This document shows positions 12,891-24,904 of a stretch of 64,000 nucleotides of DNA, piece after piece (position 1 is the stretch's first letter; every line of letters begins with the position of its first letter). The position numbers were made by a program, and so were the translations under genes. Under the pieces are notes generated by a model. It saw nothing but the letters and a program-made list of their open reading frames with translations. It made no database searches and was not told the DNA's origin. The stretch is taken from contig NW_027490150.1 in NCBI RefSeq assembly GCF_050948175.1, positions 679,001-743,000 of the forward strand, given 5' to 3'. The DNA is from Xylocopa sonorina (lineage: Eukaryota; Arthropoda; Insecta; Hymenoptera; Apidae).

Positions 12891-15800
12891 ATATTATACC
12901 TTATCATGAAACATATATATGAGATGCGATATCGCGTTTTGAGAAGCATTAGAATTCCAATGCCACGATACGTAGACATCTGCCAACGCTATTTCCTAGC
13001 AATGAAGTGTCGCATTTACAATCTTTTGAAGTGAATACGAGGTATACATAACACTCCACAATGAATATTATCATCTTATTATATCATATCTTATCATGAA
13101 ACACAGAAATGAGATGCGATATGGCGATTTAAGAAGCATTAGAACTCTATTGCTTCGATACGTAGACATCTGTAAACGCTATTTCCTAGCAAGGATGTGT
13201 CGCATTTACATTCATCTAAAGTGAATACGTGGTATACATAACACTCCGCAATGAATATTATATCTTATCGTAAAATATAGAAATGAGATGCGATATCTCG
13301 GTTTATGAGGCATTAGAACCATGTTGTTTCAATACGTAGACATCTGCCATCGCTATATCCTAGCAAGGAAGTGTCGCATTTACATCCATTTGTAGCGCTT
13401 GCGAGGTATAAGCAACACTTCGCAATGAATATTACATCGTATCATGAAACATAGGAATGAGATGCAATATCGCGTTTTAAGTATTATTAGAACAATATTG
13501 CTTCGATACGGAGACATCTGCAAACGCTATTTCCTAGCATGGAAGTGTCGCATTTACATTCCTTTGAAGTGAATACGAGGTATACTTAACACTCCACAAT
13601 GAATATTATATCTTATCATGAAACCAAGGAATGAGGATCGATATCGCATTTTAAGAAGCATTAGAACCCTATTGCTACGATACGTAGACATCTGCAGACG
13701 CTATTTTCTAGAAAAGAAGTGTCGCATTTACATTCAGTTGAAGTGTATGCGAGGTATACATGATACTTCGCAATGAATATTATATCTTATCATGAAACAC
13801 AGAAATGAGATGCGATATGGCGATTTAAGAAACATTAGAACCCTATTGCTTCGATACGTAACCATCTTCAAACGCTATTTCCTTGCAAGTATGTGTCGCA
13901 TTTACATACTTTTTAAGTGAATACGAGGTACACATGACACTTCGCAAATAATATTATATCTAACCATGAAACATGGAAATGAGATGCGATATCGCGTTTT
14001 GAGGAGCATTAGAACTCTATTAGTTCGATACGTAGGCATCTGCAAACGCTACTTCCTAGCAAGGAAGTATCGCATTTACATTCATTTGAAGTGTATGCGA
14101 GATATACATAACACTAAACGATGAATATTATACCTTATCACGAACCATAGAAATTAGATGCGATATCGCGATTTAAGAAGTATAAGAACTCTATATCTAC
14201 GATACGTAGACACCTCCAAACGCTATTTCCTAGCATGGAAGTGTCGCATTTACATTCTTTTGAAGTGAATACGAGGAATACATGACAACTTCGCAATGAA
14301 TATTATCACTTATCATAAACCATTGAAGTGAGATGCGATATCACGTTTTAAGAAGCATTGGAACTCTATTGCTACGATACGTAGACATCTGCAAGCGCTA
14401 TTTCGTAGCACGGAGGTGTTGCACTTACATTCTTTTGAAGTGAATTCGATGTATACATGACACTTCGCAATGAATATTATACCTTATCGTGAAACATAGA
14501 AATGAGATGCGGTATCCTGTTTTAAGAAGCATTAGAACTCTATTGCTACGATACGTAGATTCTGGAAACGCTATTTCCTAGCACAGAAATGTCGCATTTA
14601 CATTCTTCTGAAGTGAATACGTGGTATAGATGACACTTCGCAATGAATGTTATATCTTATCATGAAACATAGGAATGAGATGCGGTATCCCGTTTTAAGA
14701 AGCATTAGAACTCTATTGTTTCGATACGAAGACATCTGGTAACGCTATTTCCCAGCAAGGAAGTGTCGCATTTACAATCATTTGAAGCGTATGCGAGTTA
14801 TACATGACAATTCGCAATGAGTATTATATCATATTATGAAACATAGAAATGAGATGCGATATGGCGATTTAAGAAGCATTAGCATTCTACTGCTTCGATA
14901 CGTAGACATCTGCCAACGCTATTTCCTAGCAGGGAAGAGTCGCATTTACATTCATTTGAAGTGAATACGAGGTATACATAACACCGCACAATTAATATTA
15001 TATCTTATAGTGAGACATCGAAATGAGATGCTATGTCGCGATTTGAGGAGCATTAGAACCCCATTACTACGATACGTAGACATCTGCAATCGCTATTTCC
15101 TAGCACGGAATTGTTGCATTTACGTTCTTTTGAAGTAAATACGAGGTATACATGACACTTCGCAATGAATATTATATCTTATCAGGAAACATAGAAATGA
15201 GATGCGACATCTCGTTTTAAGAAGCATTAGAACTCTATTTTTCGGTACCTAAACATCTGATAACGCTATTTCCTAGCAAGGATGTGTCGCATTTACATTC
15301 TTTTGAAGTGAATACGAGGTATACATAACACACCACAATGAATATTATATGTTATCATGAAACATAAAAATGAGATGCTATATCTCGTTCTAAGAAGCAC
15401 TAGAACACTATTTCTGCGATACGTTGACATCTGCAAACGCTATTACCTAGAAATGAAGTGTCTCATTTACATTCATTTGAAGTGTATGCGAGGTATAAGT
15501 GACACTTCGCACTGATTATTTTATCTTACCATGAAACATAGGAGTGAGATGCGATATCACGTTTTAAGAAGCATTAGAACTCTATTGCTTCGATACGTAG
15601 ACATCTGCAAACGCTATTTCATAGCAATGAAGTGTCGCATTTACATTCATTTGAAGTGTATGCGAGGTATAAGTGGCACTTCGCAATGAATATATATCCT
15701 ATCATGAAACATAGAAATAAGATGCGATATCGCGATATAAGAATCACTACAACTCTATTTCTTCGATACGTATACATCTTTTAAACGCATTTTCCTAGCA

Positions 15801-17076
15801 AGGAAGTGTCGCATTTACATTCTTTTGATGTGAATACGAGGTATACATGACACTGCGCAAGGAGTATTATATCTAATCATGAAACTTAGAAATGTGATGC
15901 GATATCGCGATATAAATAGCATTAGAAACCTATTGCTACTATACGTAGACATCTGCAAACGCTATTTCCTAGAAAGGAAGTGTCGTATTTACATTCATTT
16001 GAAGTGTATGCGAGGTAAACATGACACTTCGCAATGAATATTATAACTTATCATGAAACGCAGTATTGAGGTGCGATATGGCCATTTAAGAAGCATTAGA
16101 ACTCTATTGCAACGATACGTGGACACCTGCAAACGCTATTTCGTAGCACGGAAGCGTCGCAAATACATTCTTTTGGATTGAATACGAGATAAACATGACA
16201 CTTCGCAATGAATATTATAACTTATCATGAAACACAGAAATGAGATGCGATATGGCGGTTTAAGAAGCATTAGAACTCTATTGCATCGATACGTAGACAT
16301 CAGCAAACGCTACTTCCTTGCAGGGAAGTGTCGCATTCACATGCTTTTGAAGTGAATACGAGGTATACATAACACCGCACAATTAATATTATATCTTATA
16401 GTGAGACATCGAAATGAGATGCTATGTCGCGATTTGAGGAGCATTAGAACCCCATTACTACGATACGTAGACATCTGCAATCGCTATTTCCTAGCACGGA
16501 ATTGTTGCATTTACGTTCTTTTGAAGTAAATACGGTGGTATACATGACACTTCGCAATGAATATTATATCTTATCAGGAAACATAGAAATGAGATGCGAC
16601 ATCTCGTTTTAAAAAGCATTAGAACTCTATTGTTTCGGTACCTAAACATCTGATAACGCTATTTCCTAGCAAGGAAGTGTCCCATTTACATTCATTTGAA
16701 ATGTAGACGAGGAATACATAACACTCCACGATGAATATTATACCTTATCACGAAACATAGAAATGAGATGCGATATCGCGATTTAAGAAGCATTAGAACT
16801 CTATTGCTTCGATACGTAGATATCGGCAAACGCTATCTCCTAGCAAGGAAGTGTCATATTTAGATTCTTTTGATGTGAATACGAGGTATACATGACACTT
16901 CGCAATGAATATTATAACTTATCAGGAAACATAGAAATGAGATGCGATATCGCGTTTTAAGGAGCATTAGGTCTCTATTGCTACGATATATAGATATCTG
17001 CAGACGCTATTGCCAAGCAAGGATGTGTCGCATTTACATTCATTTCAAGTGTATGCGAGGTATACGAGACACTTCG
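12891..17076. repeat. Mainly divergent monomers with a local 8-monomer repeat
   Basis: About 24 monomers, mostly with private variants. Two things stand out. The run at 14987-15265 (CACAATTAAT, AGTGAGACATCG, GCTATGTCGCG) recurs at 16378-16655, 8 monomers away, with one added base in GGTGGTATAC near 16530. The run at about 13195-13600 recurs at about 48775-49180. A 16-bp insertion lies near 13065. No gene or foreign element is visible. Confidence 0.8.
13058..13095. repeat. Monomer with a 16-bp local insertion
   Basis: Where other monomers read CAATGAATATTATATCTTATC, this one carries an extra copy of an ATCTTATTATAT-like stretch before CATATCTTATC. The unit is therefore about 16 bp longer than 174. 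It looks like a slipped duplication inside the AT-rich start of the monomer. Confidence 0.8.
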
Positions 17077-19509
17077 CAATGAATACTATATCTTATCATG
17101 TAACATAGAAATGAGATGCGATATCGCGTTTTGAGAACATTAGAACTCTACTTCACCTATACGTAGACATCTGCCAACGCTATTTCCTAGCAAGATAGTG
17201 TCGCATTTACATTCATTAGAAGCGTATGCGAGGAATACGTAACACTTCGCAATGAATATTATATCTTATCATGAAACGTTGAAATGAGATGGGATTTCTA
17301 GTTTTAAGAAGCATTAGAACACTATTGCTTCGATACGTAGACATCTGCCAACGCTATTTCCTAGCAAGAAAGTGTCGCATTTACATTCATTCGAAGCGAA
17401 TGCGAGGTATAGAAGACACTTCGCAAGGAATATTATATTTTATCATGAAACATAGAAGTGGAATGAGACATCTCGTTTTATGAAGCATTGAAACACTATT
17501 GCTTCGATACGTAGACATCTGCAAACGCTATTTCCTAGGAAGGATGTGTCGCATTTACATTCATTTCAAGTGTATGCGAGGTATACGAGGCACTTCGCAA
17601 TGAATATTATATCTTATCATGTAACATAGAAATGAGATGCGATATCGCGTTTTGAGAACATTAGAACTCTATTGCTTCGACACGTAGACATCTGCAAACG
17701 CTATTTCCTAGCAAGGAAGTGTCGCATTTACATTCATTAGAAGCGTATGCGAGGAATACGTAACACTTCGCAATGAATATTATATCTTATCACGAAACGT
17801 TGAAATGAGATGCGATATCTAGTTTTAAGAAGCATTAGAACTCTATTGCTTCGATACGTAGACATCTGCAAACGCCATTTCCTAGCAAGGAAGTGTAGCA
17901 TTTACATTCATTTGAAATGTATGCAAGGTATATGTGACACTTCGCAATGAATATTATATCTTGTCATGAAACATAGAAATGAGATGCGATATCGCGATTT
18001 AAAAAGCATTAGGAATCTATTGCTGCGTTACGTAGACATCTGCAAACGCTATTTAATCGCAAGGAAGTTTCGCATTTACATTCTTCTAAAGTGAGTAGGA
18101 GGTATACATAACACTCCACAATGAATATTATACCTTATCACGAAACATAGAAATGAAATACGATATCGCGATTTAAGAAGCATTAGATCTCCATTGCTTC
18201 GATACAGAGACATCTGCAAACGCTATTTCCTAGCAAGGAAGTATCGCATTTACATTCTTTTGAAGTGAGTACGAGGTATACGTAACACTCCACAATGTAT
18301 ATTATATCTTATCATGAAAGGTTGAAATGAAATGCGATATCTAGATTTAAGAAGCATTAGAACCCTATTGCTATGATACGTAAACATCTGCAAACGCTAT
18401 TTAATAGCAAGGAAGTGTCGCATTTACATTCATTTGAAGTATATGCGAGGTATAAGTGACACATCGCAATGAATATTATATCTTATCATGAAACATATAT
18501 ATGTGATGCGACATGGCGATTCAATAAATATTAGATCTCTATTGCTTCTATACGTAGACTTCTGCGAATGATATATCCTGGCAAGGAAGTGTCGCATTTA
18601 CATTCACTTGGAGCGTATGCGAGGTATAAGTGACACTTCGCAATGAATATTATATCGGATCATGGAACATAGATGTGGGATGCGATATCGCGTTTTAAGA
18701 AGCATTAGAACTCTATTGCTACGATACGTAGATATCTGGAAACGCAATTTCCTAGCAACGAAGTGTCGTATTTATATTCAGTTGAAGTTTATGCGAGGTA
18801 TACAAGACACTTCGCATTGAATATTACATCTTATCATGACACATAGAAATGAGATGCTATATCGCGTTTTGAGAAGCATTAAAATCCTAATGCTACGATA
18901 CATGAGCATCTGCAAACGCTATTTCCTAGCAAGGAAGTGTCGCATTTACATTCCTTCGAAGTGAATGCGAGGTATACATGACACACCACAATGAATATTA
19001 TACCTTATCACGAAACATAGAAATGAAATGCGATATCGCGATTTGAGAAGCATTAGAACACTATTGCAACGATACATTGACATCTGCAGACGCTATTTCC
19101 TAGCAAGGAAGTGTAGCATTTAAAATCTTTTGAAGTGAATACGAGGTAAACACAACACTCCGCAATGAATATTATATCTTATCTCGAAACATAGAAATGA
19201 GATGCTATATGGCGATTTAAGAAGCATTAGAACACTAATGCTTCGATACGTAGGCATCTGCAAACGCTACTTCCTAGCAAGGAAGTGTCGCATTTACAAT
19301 CTTTTGAAAGGAATACGAGGTATACATGACACTCCGCAATGAATACTATATCTTATCGTAAAAGATAGAAATGAGGTGCGATATCGCGTTTTAAGAAGCA
19401 TTAGAACTCTATTGCTACGATACGTATATATCTGGAAACGCTAATTCCTAGCAAGGAAGTGTCGCATTTACATTCATTCGAAGTGTATGCGAGGTATACA
19501 TGACACTTC

Positions 19510-20204
19510 GCAATGGATATTATATCTCATCATGAAACATAGAAATGATGTGCGACATCTCGTTTAAGGAAGCATTAGAACTCTATTGTTTCGATACCCA
19601 GTCATCTGGAAACGCTATTTCCTAGCAAGGACGTGTCGCATTTACATTCTTTTGAAGTGAATACGAAGTATACATGACACTCCACAATGAGTATTATATC
19701 TTACAATGAAACATAGAAATGAGATGCGAGATCGTGTTTTAAGAAGCATTAGAACTCTATTGCTACGATACGTATATATCTGGAAACGCTAATTCCTAGC
19801 AAGGAAGTGTCGCATTTACATTCATTCGAAGTGTATGCGAGGTATACATGACACTTCGCAATGGATATTATATCTCATCATGAAACATAGAAATGATGTG
19901 CGACATCTCGTTTAAGGAAGCATTAGAACTCTATTGTTTCGATACCCAGTCATCTGGAAACGCTATTTCCTAGCAAGGACGTGTCGCATTTACATTCTTT
20001 TGAAGTGAATACGAAGTATACATGACACTCCACAATGAGTATTATATCTTACAATGAAACATAGAAATGAGATGCGAGATCGTGTTTTAAGAAGCATTAG
20101 AACTCTATTGCTACGATACGTATATATCTGGAAACGCTAATTCCTAGCAAGGAAGTTTCGCATTTACATTCATTCGAAGTGTATGCGAGGTATACATGAC
20201 ACTT
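19510..20204. repeat. Tandem 348-bp dimer, two near-identical copies
   Basis: The pair starting CGCAATGGAT (19510) and CACAATGAGT (19684) is repeated at 19857 and 20031. Only a few differences are visible, such as GAAGTTTCGC near 20153 in the second copy. The matching places in block B copies 2 and 3 hold only one dimer, so this is a local expansion or the others lost one. Confidence 0.88.
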
Positions 20205-20421
20205 CGCAATGAATATTATATCTCATCATGAAACATAGAAATGAGGTGCGTCATTTCGTTTAAAGAAGCATTAGAACTCTATTGTTTCGATACCCAGTCA
20301 TCTGGAATTGCTATTTCCTAGCAAGGACGTGTCGCATTTACATTCTTTTGCAGTGAATACAAGGTATACATGACACATCGCAATGAATATTATATCTTAT
20401 CATGAAACATAGAAATGAGAT

Positions 20422-20431
20422 GCGATATCGC
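20422..20431. other. 10-bp palindrome GCGATATCGC in the reference monomer
   Basis: This perfect 10-bp palindrome lies at monomer positions 44-53 and includes an EcoRV site (GATATC). It is present in a large share of monomers. Common variants such as GATATGGCG, GACATCTCG or GATATCCCG break its right half, and these variants mark monomer subfamilies. Whether anything binds here cannot be told from sequence. Confidence 0.85.
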
Positions 20432-20488
20432 GTTTTAAGAAGCATTAGAACTCTATTGCTACGATACGTCAGCATCTGCAAACGCTAT

Positions 20489-20502
20489 TTCCTAGCAAGG
20501 AA
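20489..20502. other. Conserved dyad TTCCT-AGCA-AGGAA in the reference monomer
   Basis: A 5-bp inverted repeat with a 4-base spacer sits in the most conserved part of the monomer (positions 111-124). When the preceding bases are AC rather than AT, as at 109-126, the stem becomes a perfect 7 bp (ACTTCCT/AGGAAGT). Where AGCA AGG is replaced by AGGAAGG, as at 29357-29366, the sequence TTCCTAGGAA is a perfect 10-bp palindrome. Short dyads are common in centromeric satellites, but function here is inference only. Confidence 0.85.
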
Positions 20503-20553
20503 GTGTCGCATTTACATTCTTTTGAAGTGAATATGAGGTATACATGACACTTC
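20500..20553. other. 8-bp inverted repeat GAAGTGTC / GACACTTC, 38-bp spacer
   Basis: GAAGTGTC at 20500-20507 is the exact reverse complement of GACACTTC at 20546-20553, which spans the boundary into the next monomer. The pair recurs in monomers of the GACACTTCGC type. It is weakened in monomers of the ACACTCCAC type. It could form a stem-loop in a transcript or in single-stranded DNA. Confidence 0.8.
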
Positions 20554-20990
20554 GCAATGAGTATTATATATTATCATGAAACATAGAAATGAGATGCGAT
20601 ATCGGGTTTTGAGAATCATTAGAACTCTATTGCTACGATACTTAGACATCTTCAGACGCTATTTCCTAGCAAGGAAGTGTCGCAATTACATTCTTTTGAA
20701 GTGAGTGCGAGGTAGACATAACACTCCACAATGAATATTATATCTTATCACGAAACATAGAAATGAGATGCGTTATCCCAATATAAGAAGCAATAGAAAT
20801 ATACTGCTTCGATACGGAGAAATCTGCAAACGCTATTTCTTAGCATGGAAGTGTCGCGTTTACATTCTTTTGAAGGGAATCCGAGGTATACATTATACTT
20901 CGCAATGAATATTATATCCTATCATGAAACGTAGAAATGAGATGCGATATCGCGTTTTAAGAAGCATTAGAACGCTATTGCTACGATACA

Positions 20991-22118
20991 TAGACATCTA
21001 CAAACGCTATTACCTAGCAAGGAAGTGACGCATTTACATTCATTTTGAGTTAAATACGAAGTATAAATGACACTTCGCAATGAATATTATATCTTATCAT
21101 GAAACAGAAATGGGATGCGATATCTCGTTTTTAGAAGCATTTGAACTCTATTGCAGCGATACGTAAACATCTGCAAACGCTATGTCCTAGCAAGGAAGTG
21201 TCGCATTTACATTCTTTTGAAGCGAATACGAGGTATACATAGCTATCCACAATGAATATTATATCTTATCACGAAATATAGAAATGGGTTGGGATATCGC
21301 TATTTAAGAAGCATTATATCTCTATTGTTTCGATACGTAGACATCTGGAAACGCTATTTCCTAGCAAGGATGTGTAGCGTTTACATTCTTTTTAAGTGTA
21401 GACGAGATATACATAACCCTCCTCAATGAATATTATATCTTATCATGAAACATAGAAATGAGATGCTATATGGCGATTTAAGAAGCATTAGAACACTATT
21501 GCTTCGATACGTAGGCATCTGCAAACGCTACTTCCTAGCAAGGAAGTGTCGCATTTACAATCTCTTGAAAGGAATACGAGGTATACATGACACTCCGCAA
21601 TGAATACTATATCTTATCGTAAAAGATAGAAATGAGGTGCGATATCGCGTTTTAAGAAGCATTAGAACTCTATTGTTTCGATACCCAGTCATCTGGAAAC
21701 GCTATTTCCTAGCAAGGACGTGTCGCATTTACATTCTTTTGAAATGAATACGAAGTATACATGACACTCCGCAATGAGTATTATATCTTATCATGAAACA
21801 TAGAAATGAGATGCGATATCGCGTTTTAAGAAGCATTAGAACTCTATTGCTACGATACGTATATATCTGGAAACGCTAATTCCTAGCAAGGAAGTGTCGC
21901 ATTTACATTCATTCGAAGTGTATGCGAGGTATACATGACACTTCGCAATGAATATTATATCTCATCATGAAACATAGAAATGAGGTGCGACATCTCGTTT
22001 AAAGAAGCATTAGAATTCAATTGTTTCGGTACCCAGTCATCTGGAATCGCTATTTCCTAGCAAGGAAGTGTCGCATTTACATTCTTTTGCAGTGAATACA
22101 AGGTATACATGACACATC
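20991..22118. repeat. Spacer between block B copies 1 and 2
   Basis: About six and a half monomers. The first part is divergent. The monomers at about 21425-22110 are variants of those at 19162-19860, including the GTAAAAGATAG monomer at about 21597, and the end resembles 28200-28400. This is satellite only. Confidence 0.8.
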
Positions 22119-24904
22119 GCAATGAATATTATATCTTATCATGTAACATAGAAATGAGATGCGATATCGCGTTTTGAGAACATTAGAACTCTATTTCACC
22201 TATACGTAGACATCTGCCAACGCTATTTCCTAGCAAGATAGTGTCGCATTTACATTCATTAGAAGCGTATGCGAGGAATACGTAACACTTCGCAATGAAT
22301 ATTATATCTTATCATGAAACGTTGAAATGAGATGGGATATCTAGTTTTAAGAAGCATTAGAACACTATTGCTTGGATACGAAGACATCTGCCAACGCTAT
22401 TTCCTAGCAAGAAAGTGTCGCATTTACAATCATTCGAAGGGAATGCGAGGTATAGAAGACACTTCGCAAGGAATATTATATTTTATCATGAAACATAGAA
22501 ATGGAATGAGACATCTCGTTTTATGAAGCATTGAAACACTATTGCTTCGATACGTAGACATCTGCAAACGCTATTTCCTAGGAAGGATGTGTCGCATTTA
22601 CATTCATTTCAAGTGTATGCGAGGTATACGAGGCACTTCGCAATGAATATTATATCTTATCATGTAACATAGAAATGAGATGCGATATCGCGTTTTGAGA
22701 ACATTAGAACTCTATTGCTTCGACACGTAGACATCTGCAAACGCTATTTCCTAGCAAGGAAGTGTCGCATTTACATTCATTAGAAGCGTATGCGAGGAAT
22801 ACGTAACACTTCGCAATGAATATTATATCTTATCATGAAACGTTGAAATGAGATGCGATATCTAGTTTTAAGAAGCATTAGAACTCTATTGCTTCGATAC
22901 GTAGACATCTGCAAACGCCATTTCCTAGCAAGGAAGTGTAGCATTTACATTCATTTGAAATGTATGCAAGGTATATGTGACACTTCGCAATGAATATTAT
23001 ATCTTGTCATGAAACATAGAAATGAGATGCGATATCGCGATTTAAAAAGCATTAGGAATCTACTGCTGCGTTACGTAGACATCTGCAAACGCTATTTAAT
23101 CGCAAGGAAGTTTCGCATTTACATTCTTCTAAAGTGAGTAGGAGGTATACATAACACTCCACAATGAATATTATACCTTATCACGAAACATAGAAATGAA
23201 ATACGATATCGCGATTTAAGAAGCATTAGATCTCCATTGCTTCGATACAGAGACATCTGCAAACGCTATTTCCTAGCAAGGAAGTATCGCATTTACATTC
23301 TTTTGAAGTGAGTACGAGGTATACGTAACACTCCACAATGTATATTATATCTTATCATGAAAGGTTGAAATGAAATGCGATATCTAGATTTAAGAAGCAT
23401 TAGAACCCTATTGCTACGATACGTAAACATCTGCAAACGCTATTTAATAGCAAGGAAGTGTCGCATTCACATGCTTTTTATATGAATACGAGGTATGCAT
23501 GACACTTCGCAATGAATATTATATCTTTTCATGAAACATAGAAGTGCGATGCGATATCGCGTTTTAAGAAGCACTAGAACCCTATTGTCTCGATACGTAG
23601 ACATCTGCAAACGCTCTTTCCTAGCAAGGAAGTGTCGCATTTACATTCATTTGAAGTATATGCGAGGTATAAGTGACACATCGCAATGAATATTATATCT
23701 TATCATGAAACATAGATATGTGATGCGACATGGCGATTCAATAAATATTAGATCTCTATTGCTTCTATACGTAGACTTCTGCGAATGATATATCCTGGCA
23801 AGGAAGTGTCGCATTTACATTCACTTGGAGCGTATGCGAGGTATAAGTGACACTTCGCAATGAATATTATATCGGATCATGGAACATAGATGTGGGATGC
23901 GATATCGCGTTTTAAGAAGCATTAGGACTCTATTGCTGCGATACGTAGATATCTGGAAACGCTATTTTCTAGCAAGGAAGAGTAGCATTTACATTCTTTT
24001 GAAGTGAATTCGTGATATACATAACACTTCGCAACGAATATTTTATCTTATCATGAACCATAGAAATGAGATGCGATATCGCGTTTTAAAAAGCATTATA
24101 ACTCTATTGCTACGATACGTAGATATCTGCAAGCGATATTTTATAGCAAGGAAGTGTCGCATTTACATTCTTTTGAAGTGAATACGAGGTATACATAACA
24201 CTCCACAATGAATATTATATCTTATCTCGAAACATAGAAATGAGATGCTATATGGCGATTTAAGAAGCATTAGAACACTAATGCTTCGATACGTAGGCAT
24301 CTGCAAACGCTACTTCCTAGCAAGGAAGTGTCGCATTTACAATCTTTTGAAAGGAATACGAGGTATACATGGCACTCCGCAATGAATACTATATCTTATC
24401 GTAAAAGATAGAAATGAGGTGCGATATCGCGTTTTAAGAAGCATTAGAACTCTATTGCTACGATACGTATATATCTGGAAACGCTAATTCCTAGCAAGGA
24501 AGTGTCGCATTTACATTCATTCGAAGTGTATGCGAGGTATACATGACACTTCGCAATGGATATTATATCTCATCATGAAACATAGAAATGATGTGCGACA
24601 TCTCGTTTAAAGAAGCATTAGAACTCTATTGTTTCGATACCCAGTCATCTGGAAACGCTATTTCCTAGCAAGGACGTGTCGCATTTACATTCTTTTGAAG
24701 TGAATACGAAGTATACATGACACTCCACAATGAGTATTATATCTTACAATGAAACATAGAAATGAGATGCGAGATCGCGTTTTAAGAAGCATTAGAACTC
24801 TATTGCTACGATACGTATATATCTGGAAACGCTAATTCCTAGCAAGGAAGTTTCGCATTTACATTCATTCGAAGTGTATGCGAGGTATACATGACACTTC
24901 GCAA
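22119..24904. repeat. Block B, copy 2 (16 monomers, one gained and one lost)
   Basis: Alignment with 17077-19857 starts at offset 5043. One extra monomer (about 23463-23640, marked CATGCTTTTTATATG) shifts it to 5217. About 23920-24205 is replaced by sequence matching 30530-30800 (TAGGACTCTATTGCTGCG, GAAGAGTAGC, CAACGAATATTTTATC). After that the offset returns to 5043 at the TATCTCGAAAC monomer. Confidence 0.85.

Larger units (their letters stand above)
20379..20552 (+). repeat. Representative monomer close to the consensus (exactly 174 bp)
   Basis: This unit differs from my by-eye consensus at only a few bases (TCAGCATC where most have TAGACATC, and ATATGAGG where most have ATACGAGG), so it is a good reference for the family. 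Phase 1 is set at the first base of CGCAATGAAT. In this numbering the palindrome GCGATATCGC is at 44-53, TACGTA at 87-92, the dyad TTCCT-AGCA-AGGAA at 111-124 and GTATAC at 160-165. The stretch from about 107 to 140 is the best conserved across the window. Positions about 50-62, 81-84 and 141-175 vary most, in a few recurring forms: CGCG, CTCG, CCCG or GGCG; CTTCG or CTACG; CATTCTTTTGAAGTGAATAC or CATTCATTTGAAGTGTATGC; ACACTTCGC or ACACTCCAC. Confidence 0.9.
17077..20990. repeat. Block B, copy 1 (about 22 monomers)
   Basis: The order of monomers from 17077 recurs from 22119 at an offset of 5043 bp (29 x 174 minus 3). Part of it recurs again from about 24905 at an offset of about 7304 bp (42 x 174 minus 4). 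Markers include CATGTAACATAG, GAGAACATTAG, GTAGGAGGTATAC, CATGGAACATAGATGTGGG, GTAAAAGATAG and CCCAGTCATCTGG. At 19510-20204 a two-monomer unit is tandemly duplicated here but is single in the other copies. Similarity to the 28.1 kb end of copy 3 stops at about 20990. Confidence 0.85.
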
